Shown piece by piece: positions 58,711-64,000 of a stretch of 64,000 nt of DNA. Source of the DNA: CAJXSN01 sp947492235. Lineage in GTDB: Bacteria > Pseudomonadota > Alphaproteobacteria > Sphingomonadales > Sphingomonadaceae. The stretch's first letter is position 1, and the number at the start of each line of letters is the position of its first letter. The DNA lies in NCBI RefSeq assembly GCF_042492175.1, contig NZ_CP170453.1, positions 2,604,001 through 2,668,000 on the forward strand. Reading direction: 5' to 3'. A program made the translations under genes and the position numbers. The notes under the pieces are model-generated. The model was not told the DNA's origin, searched no databases, and was given only the letters and a program-made list of their open reading frames with translations.

Positions 58711-60234
58711 TCAGCTTTTCGCGCGTGCCAGATGGTCGGCAATGGTTGCATTGCCCGGATCGAGCTTGGCAGCTTTCTCGAGCATCGTAATGCCGCGCTG
58801 TTTGTCCTGACCTGTGCTGGCCAGCAGCCAGCCTGCCGTATCGAGGATGGAGGGGTTCTCGGGGGCAAGTTTCACCGCTTCCAGAGCCAGCCCGACAGCC
58901 TTGTCGTTATTGCCCAGCTGCCCCTCGGCATAGGCGTAATTGTTGAGCACAATCGCGTTCGGACGCGATGAGCGCTGCTTGATCCGGCCATAGCTGGCCG
59001 CTGCATCGCCCCAGCGTCCCTCGCGCATGGCAGCATCGGCTTTGGCGATTTCAGTGGCAATCCACTCCGGAGCAGGCCGGCTGGCCCGGCTGGCGAAAGC
59101 ATTGGCGCGCGGGTCACCGGCGCGCTCGGCAGCCTGCGCCGCCAGACGCAGTTCGTTGGCCCCGGCATCAGGTCGTTCGGCAATCATTGCGAGCGAGGCC
59201 AGAGCGGCCTTTGCATCACCCGAGCGGAGCTGCGCTTCACCCATGACCCGGCGGGCCAGGCGCTGACCGGGATACCGGCGCACAACCGGAGCAATCCAGC
59301 TGCGCGCCTGCTCGACTTGCCCCATTTCAAGCAAAGTCTGGGCATACAGAACCTGCAACGCAGCGCTGCTGCGTATGGCGTCCTCGTGCGGCTGAAGGAT
59401 GGAGCGGGCTTCTTCCCAGTCGCCATTCTCGCCTGCAAACCGCGCGCGCAGATAGAGCACGTCGGGCCGGTTCGGGACCTGCTCACTCACGTCGGCCAAT
59501 TGGGTTTTGGCCTCCTGAAGCCGGCCCATATCGCCAAGCACACCAAGCCTGCCGATCATGGCCTGCACATTCGCGGGATGCAGCGCGAGCGCGGCATCAT
59601 AGGCCTTGAGTGCAGCGGGCAGTTTGCCATCTGCGGTTTCGATCTGCCCGCTTGCCAACAGCGCATCGAGCAGTTCGGGATTGTCTTTCAGCGCTGCAGC
59701 GACAAGAGTACGAGCTCTCTCGAAATTGCCCTGCCCCATCGCAAAACGCGCAGCAGTCGCCTGCAATTCTGCCTTGCTGCCATCCAGCTCCAGACCGCGA
59801 TCCAGAGCTGCTTCGGCCTCGGCATAATCGCCCTTGGCGATATGGGCGAGCGCGCGCGCGCGTTCCGCTTCGATCCCTTTATCGCCGTCGATTATTGCAA
59901 GGGCTTCATCTGCTCTGCCACGCAAAACGTTCGCCGTAGCCAGCAGGGCGCGGGTTTCCTCGTCGGGCTCTTGCAAGCCGGCGAGCGTTTCCAGCGTCGA
60001 TGTCGCGCCCTCCCCGTCACCAAGACCGATCTGCGTGCGTGCGAGAAGCAGGAGCATGGCAGGATCGCCGGGCTTTTCCTGCAAGGCGGAAATCAGGTCC
60101 AGGCGGGCCGAGGCAAGATCATGCTCGGCAAAGCTCTCGACCGCGCGCTCGTAGCGGGCTTCGGGGCCAACACCGCAACCGGAAAGGAGCGTTGCAGCAA
60201 TGGCGATCAGGGCGGTTTGGCGAATGTTTTTCAT
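58711..60234 (-). CDS. TPR-repeat lipoprotein, PrsT-like
   Basis: A 507-residue lipoprotein (signal MKNIRQTALIAIAATLLSGC, lipobox). The mature part is almost wholly tetratricopeptide repeats: units such as ARLDLISALQEKPGDPAMLLLLARTQIGLGD and KAYDAALALHPANVQAMIGRLGVLGDMGR recur about every 34 residues, and the end is ALEAVKLAPENPSILDTAGWLLASTGQ. The arrangement resembles PrsT, the TPR lipoprotein of PEP-CTERM systems, although PrsT is usually longer. Location convergent with a PEP-CTERM gene supports this. Confidence 0.78.
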   Translation of the reverse strand: MKNIRQTALIAIAATLLSGCGVGPEARYERAVESFAEHDLASARLDLISALQEKPGDPAMLLLLARTQIGLGDGEGATSTLETLAGLQEPDEETRALLATANVLRGRADEALAIIDGDKGIEAERARALAHIAKGDYAEAEAALDRGLELDGSKAELQATAARFAMGQGNFERARTLVAAALKDNPELLDALLASGQIETADGKLPAALKAYDAALALHPANVQAMIGRLGVLGDMGRLQEAKTQLADVSEQVPNRPDVLYLRARFAGENGDWEEARSILQPHEDAIRSSAALQVLYAQTLLEMGQVEQARSWIAPVVRRYPGQRLARRVMGEAQLRSGDAKAALASLAMIAERPDAGANELRLAAQAAERAGDPRANAFASRASRPAPEWIATEIAKADAAMREGRWGDAAASYGRIKQRSSRPNAIVLNNYAYAEGQLGNNDKAVGLALEAVKLAPENPSILDTAGWLLASTGQDKQRGITMLEKAAKLDPGNATIADHLARAKS

Positions 60235-60351
60235 ACCCCGCCATTAGCCCGAATTCCTGAAATTTGGGTAAGCACCCATGCCGCCCGCGCGTTGCTCTCG
60301 ACAGCCCGCCATCCACTTGGCTAGGCATGGCCGAAACGAAAGGCTTCCCCG

Positions 60352-61344
60352 ATGACCACCCTTACCCGCCGCACATTGCTCGCTGGCGCTGCCGCCACCA
60401 CTGCCCTCGCCGCGACCAATCTGCGTGCGCAGCCTGACATCATGGAGGCGCCCGTCGACCTGACCGGTACCTCGATCCTCATCACCGGTTGCTCTTCGGG
60501 CTTCGGCAAACTGGGCGCGGAGCATTATGCGCGTCTCGGCGCGCGGGTGTTTGCCACCATGCGCAACATGCCCCGACCCGAGGCGGACGAACTGCGCGAT
60601 CTCGCAATCGCCGAGAAGCTCGACCTGTTCGTGATAGAGATCGACGTGCAGGATGATGAGAGCGTGATGGCCGGTGTGGCCGAGGCGGAACGGATCAATG
60701 GCGGCCCGCTGGATGTGCTGATCAACAATGCCGGGATCGGCCTGTCCGGTCCTGTCGAAGTGCAGGACATGGAAGCCACGCAGATGATGTTCGACATCAA
60801 TGTCTATGGCTGCCACCGGATGGCGCGCGCCGTGCTGCCGGGAATGCGGGCGAAGGGCAGCGGACAGATCTTCCAGATCAGCAGCCAGCTCGGCCGGGTT
60901 ATTCTACCCTTCACCGGCCATTATTCGGCGACCAAATTCGCGCTGGAGGCGATGAGCGAAGCGTTGGCTTACGAGCTGGTGCCGCATAATATCGAGGTCA
61001 CGATTGTTGAGCCCGGCGGCTATCCGACGAAGGTGTGGGTCAACCGCAACCGCTACGCCAGCGAGCTGAAAGCGCGGGCCGAGCAGAAGCATCTGGCTGG
61101 CTATCCTGCTGCGGTGGAGCGGATGGGCACCGAAGACGGCTCCGGCCGCACCGCCGATCCGATGGACATCCCCCGCTTGATCGCGAAAACTATCGCCTTG
61201 CCGGCGGGCACGCGCCCCCTGCGCGCACCGGTCAGTGGTGGCCGTATGGCGCAGTTGGCCATTAACGAAGCAACCCGCGATGCGCAGCTCAGCTGGCTGG
61301 GCGGATCAGCATACGGGCCGCTGATGCGCGCGGTGCACGACTGA
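60352..61344 (+). CDS. SDR-family oxidoreductase with Tat-type signal
   Basis: A 330-residue short-chain dehydrogenase/reductase. NAD(P) motif GCSSGFG at 46-52, NNAG at 125-128, catalytic Y191 and K195 in HYSATKFAL. The N-terminus TRRTLLAGAAATTALAATNLRAQ is a twin-arginine signal, so the enzyme should be folded with cofactor and exported. Periplasmic SDRs are unusual. Substrate unknown. Start and SD are ordinary; divergent from the TPR gene. Confidence 0.85.
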   Translation: MTTLTRRTLLAGAAATTALAATNLRAQPDIMEAPVDLTGTSILITGCSSGFGKLGAEHYARLGARVFATMRNMPRPEADELRDLAIAEKLDLFVIEIDVQDDESVMAGVAEAERINGGPLDVLINNAGIGLSGPVEVQDMEATQMMFDINVYGCHRMARAVLPGMRAKGSGQIFQISSQLGRVILPFTGHYSATKFALEAMSEALAYELVPHNIEVTIVEPGGYPTKVWVNRNRYASELKARAEQKHLAGYPAAVERMGTEDGSGRTADPMDIPRLIAKTIALPAGTRPLRAPVSGGRMAQLAINEATRDAQLSWLGGSAYGPLMRAVHD

Positions 61345-61406
61345 TTGCTGGTGTTGCCGCCGCGTCCCCGTTAAAGGCGCGCCAAATCTAATTCTGGAGA
61401 CACCCC

Positions 61407-62507
61407 ATGGGATTCCGCTGCGGGATCGTTGGCCTGCCCAATGTTGGCAAGTCCACCCTATTCAATGCCCTCACCGAAACACAGGCGGCGCAGGCGGCCA
61501 ACTATCCGTTCTGCACGATCGAGCCCAATGTCGGGCAGGTCGCCGTGCCGGATGACCGGCTGGAGAAGATCGCGGCCATCGCGAAAAGCGCCAAGACTAT
61601 CTACACCCAACTTGGCTTCACCGACATTGCCGGCCTGGTCAAAGGCGCGAGCAGCGGCGAGGGACTAGGCAACCAGTTCCTTGGCAACATCCGCGAGGTG
61701 GACGCCATTGTCCATGTCCTACGCTGTTTCGAGGATGACGATATCCAGCACGTCTCCAACACCGTCGACCCCATCGCGGATGCCGAAGTGGTGGAAACCG
61801 AATTGCTGCTGGCCGACATGGAAAGCCTCGAGAAGCGCGTTTCCAATGCCGAGAAGCGCGCCACTGCGGGCGACAAAGAAGCCAAGGCCCTCGCCAGCGT
61901 TTTGGGTCAGGCACTGGGCCTATTGAAAGAAGGCAAGCCCGCTCGTCTGACCGAGCCTGAAGGTGACGAGGAAGAGCGCCTGTTCGCACAGGCCCAGCTC
62001 CTGACTGCCAAGCCGGTTCTGTATGTCTGCAACGTCGCCGAGGAAGACGCGGCGAAAGGCAATGCACTCTCCGCCAGAGTGTTCGCCAAGGCCGAGGCCG
62101 AGGGGGCGCAGGCGGTGGTTGTCTCTGCTGCTATCGAGGCCGAGCTGGTTGCGATGGAAGGTGAGGAACGCGCCGAATATCTCGCTGAACTGGGGCTGGA
62201 AGAAAGCGGTCTCGCCCGCGTGATCCGCGCGGGATACGAGCTGCTGGGCCTCAACACCTTCTTCACCGCTGGGCCCAAGGAATCCCGCGCATGGACCTTC
62301 CCCGCGGGCGCAAAGGCACCGCAGGCTGCAGGCGAAATCCACACCGATTTCGAACGCGGCTTCATCCGCGCCGAAACCATCGCCTACGACGACTATGTAA
62401 CACTGGGCGGCGAAAGCGCGGCGCGCGAGGCCGGTAAGCTGAGACAGGAAGGCAAGGATTACGACGTGCAGGACGGTGACGTTTTGCTGTTCAAATTCAA
62501 TGTCTAA
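61407..62507 (+). CDS. ychF: Redox-regulated ATPase YchF (OLA1-type)
   Basis: A 366-residue Obg-family P-loop protein binding ATP rather than GTP. G1 GLPNVGKS at 9-16, G3 DIAGLVKGAS, and NVAE replaces the NKxD guanine motif, as in YchF. C-terminal TGS domain FFTAGPKESRAWTFPAGAKAPQAAGEIHTDFERGFIRAE. TGGAGA lies before the ATG. Confidence 0.98.
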   Translation: MGFRCGIVGLPNVGKSTLFNALTETQAAQAANYPFCTIEPNVGQVAVPDDRLEKIAAIAKSAKTIYTQLGFTDIAGLVKGASSGEGLGNQFLGNIREVDAIVHVLRCFEDDDIQHVSNTVDPIADAEVVETELLLADMESLEKRVSNAEKRATAGDKEAKALASVLGQALGLLKEGKPARLTEPEGDEEERLFAQAQLLTAKPVLYVCNVAEEDAAKGNALSARVFAKAEAEGAQAVVVSAAIEAELVAMEGEERAEYLAELGLEESGLARVIRAGYELLGLNTFFTAGPKESRAWTFPAGAKAPQAAGEIHTDFERGFIRAETIAYDDYVTLGGESAAREAGKLRQEGKDYDVQDGDVLLFKFNV

Positions 62508-62568
62508 ACATTCTCGGCACTAATCCCGCCGCTCTCCGTTGATGGCAAAAGATCAACGGAGCATTGCG

Positions 62569-63369
62569 GTGGTAGACAAGACTGAGAAATTCAATTGGTT
62601 GGTGCGGGTTGGCTATTTCAGCCGCGCGATCTTGTATGCTGTCCTCGGCCTCATCGCGCTCACCAGCGTCGGCAGAATTTCCGAGGGCACCAACGGCATT
62701 TTCAAAGCCATAGAGGATTTCCCGGCCGGGACCGCCATCCTGTGGCTGATGGTTGTCGGCCTGATCGCATACGCCCTCTTCCGCTTCTGCTCGCCCCTAT
62801 TCGATATCGAGAACGAAGGCAGCGACACCAAGGGCTGGGGCAAACGCATCGGCCATGCTAGCAGCGCAATCGGTCACTTGGCCCTCGCCTATTCCGCATT
62901 CAAATTTGCCACCACCAGCAGCGGCGGGTCCGGCGGCGGAGCGCAGGAGGCCGCCTCCGGTGTGTTGTCGTTCGAATTGGGCGGCATGGTCCTCGGTATC
63001 CTCGGCATCGCATTTTTCGCCGCAGCCTTCTCGCAAGGAAAGAAGGCTGTCACGGGTTCCTTCATGAACCGCATTAGCGCGCAGGCCCCTAACGCCACCC
63101 GGATGCTCGGCGGCGCAGGCTTCATGGCCCGCGCGGTGGTTTATGCCATCATCGGTTGGTCGCTGTTTCAGGCAGGATTCCTGTCAGCGGGAAGCGAACA
63201 GATCAAAACTCTGGGCGACGCGGTTGCTTCTCTTGCGGGTGACGGGATTGTGTTCACTCTGGTGGCAATCGGACTTCTCACCTTTGGCCTCTTCAGCCTG
63301 ATCCTCGCGCGTTACCGGATCATTCCCGATCTGGGCGAAGATGGCCGGGTGCCTTCATACCGGGCATAG
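62569..63369 (+). CDS. DUF1206 membrane protein
   Basis: A 266-residue membrane protein with six hydrophobic segments in three similar pairs (RVGYFSRAILYAVLGLIALTSVG, RIGHASSAIGHLALAYSAFKFA, GAGFMARAVVYAIIGWSLFQAGF), the repeat pattern of DUF1206. Function unknown. The GTG at 62569 is chosen over 62542 because CGGAG is 7 bp upstream. Follows ychF on the same strand; glutaredoxin gene comes 14 bp later. Confidence 0.85.
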   Translation: MVDKTEKFNWLVRVGYFSRAILYAVLGLIALTSVGRISEGTNGIFKAIEDFPAGTAILWLMVVGLIAYALFRFCSPLFDIENEGSDTKGWGKRIGHASSAIGHLALAYSAFKFATTSSGGSGGGAQEAASGVLSFELGGMVLGILGIAFFAAAFSQGKKAVTGSFMNRISAQAPNATRMLGGAGFMARAVVYAIIGWSLFQAGFLSAGSEQIKTLGDAVASLAGDGIVFTLVAIGLLTFGLFSLILARYRIIPDLGEDGRVPSYRA

Positions 63370-63383
63370 GTCGGGGACATCGG

Positions 63384-64000
63384 ATGAGCTCCAGACCGAC
63401 CGCGAAGCTTTACCGTATGGTGATGGACAACCATGTCTGTCCCTACGGTATCAAATCCAAATGGCTCCTCGAGCGAAAGGGTTTTGCGGTCGATGACCAC
63501 CACCTCACGACCCGCGAGGAGACCGACGCGTTTAAGGAAAAGCACGGGGTCAAGACCACGCCTCAGACCTTCATCGATGGGGCGCGCATCGGCGGCTACA
63601 CCGATCTGCAGAAGCATTTCGGCACGAACGACAAAGACCCGGACGCAAAGAGCTATACGCCCGTTCTTGCCGTCTTTGCGGTGGGCGCGGCGCTCGCCAT
63701 ATCGCTCGCGCTCTTCGTGTACGACACCCCGTTCCATATTCGCACCGCCGAATGGTTTATCGCATTTTCGATGGCCATGCTCGCCATGCTCAAGCTGCAG
63801 GATGTCGAGCAATTTTCGACCATGTTTGTCGGCTATGATCTGCTGGGCAAACGCTGGGTGCCCTACGCCTATGCCTATCCCTTTCTGGAAGCCATTGCGG
63901 CGGTCCTGATGGCGGGGCGGATACTGCCGTGGTTCTCCATCCCGATAGCGTTCACCATCGGCAGTATAGGGGCAGCCAGTGTGTTCTACGCGGTCTACAT
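63384..64000 (+). CDS. Glutaredoxin-domain membrane protein, MauE/DoxX-like (partial at right edge)
   Basis: The first 205 residues of a protein that runs out of the window. Residues 1-82 form a glutaredoxin domain with the active-site stretch NHVCPYGIKSKW (single Cys, CPYG) and TTPQTFIDGARIGGYTDLQKHFG. From about residue 92 come hydrophobic helices (VLAVFAVGAALAISLALFVYD, AEWFIAFSMAMLAMLKLQDV, PYAYAYPFLEAIAAVLMAGRILPWF), as in MauE/DoxX redox-linked membrane proteins. Likely moves reducing power across the inner membrane. GGGGA is upstream of the ATG. Confidence 0.85.
   Translation, partial: MSSRPTAKLYRMVMDNHVCPYGIKSKWLLERKGFAVDDHHLTTREETDAFKEKHGVKTTPQTFIDGARIGGYTDLQKHFGTNDKDPDAKSYTPVLAVFAVGAALAISLALFVYDTPFHIRTAEWFIAFSMAMLAMLKLQDVEQFSTMFVGYDLLGKRWVPYAYAYPFLEAIAAVLMAGRILPWFSIPIAFTIGSIGAASVFYAVY

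Noticed and set aside
1..64000. CRISPR arrays, tRNA or rRNA genes, insertion sequences
   Set aside because: None was seen: no regularly spaced direct repeats, no T-loop-like GTTCRA patterns in a cloverleaf, no transposase ORF.

Overview
The window is a dense, GC-rich bacterial chromosome segment with almost no intergenic space. It fits an alphaproteobacterium of the Sphingomonadales, most likely Erythrobacteraceae. The signs are an archaeal/eukaryote-type ProRS, PhaR, a cistern-type PEP-CTERM protein, a DUF6445 oxygenase-like protein, a DOMON/NamZ/AspH gene group, TraB/GumN proteins, RpoH promoters of the CTTG-N17-CYTATNT type and a GAAC-N7-GAAC SOS box. This placement is an inference from gene content; no marker gene was searched. 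I saw no tRNA, rRNA, CRISPR array, IS element or prophage.

Left part (1-13.7 kb): the 5' part of proS, phaR, an MFS transporter-alr pair, and a radA-cvpA-NifU/IscU-like operon. radA diverges from a large patatin-like lipase gene across an SOS-type box. Then come a DUF6445 oxygenase-like gene, a metallo-beta-lactamase-fold hydrolase and dnaK-dnaJ behind a near-perfect RpoH promoter. Middle-left (13.7-28.9 kb): a PCu(A)C copper chaperone, an HExxH protein, indoleamine 2,3-dioxygenase, hrcA-grpE, rph-rdgB, a CAP-domain lipoprotein, hemW-xerC, dedA, gshB-yraN-rsmI divergent from an LpoA-like lipoprotein (the arrangement known from enterobacteria), parE and a small membrane protein.

Middle (29-43.2 kb): one A/T-rich DUF4268 gene with a nuclease-like N-terminus looks acquired. 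Around it lie an alpha/beta-hydrolase-OsmC fusion, a serine hydrolase, moxR with a GFA-family gene, an L,D-transpeptidase, a CoxE-like VWA protein, the three-gene DOMON-NamZ-AspH operon, tyrS, a PilZ protein, an MFS exporter and cysK. Right part (43.2-64 kb): a MerR-acyl-CoA dehydrogenase operon with a perfect dyad, hisI, comF, a methyltransferase, glyQ-glyS-ppdK, two tandem TraB/GumN genes, rplY, pth, a PEP-CTERM protein behind a consensus sigma-54 promoter with a convergent TPR lipoprotein, an exported-looking SDR, ychF, a DUF1206 protein and the start of a glutaredoxin/MauE-like gene.

Most of this is housekeeping: protein folding (dnaKJ, grpE, hrcA), translation (proS, tyrS, glyQS, rplY, pth, rsmI), DNA maintenance (radA, parE, xerC) and cell-wall turnover (alr, LpoA-like, L,D-transpeptidase, NamZ). 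The most unusual observations are non-coding or sub-genic: a 78-bp palindromic repeat inserted in frame in glyS, a compact structured-RNA candidate with its own terminator beside comF, a 260-bp hairpin-rich repeat after rplY, the SOS box at radA and the sigma-54 promoter at the PEP-CTERM gene. I did not find a clear multi-gene system that looks wholly undescribed.
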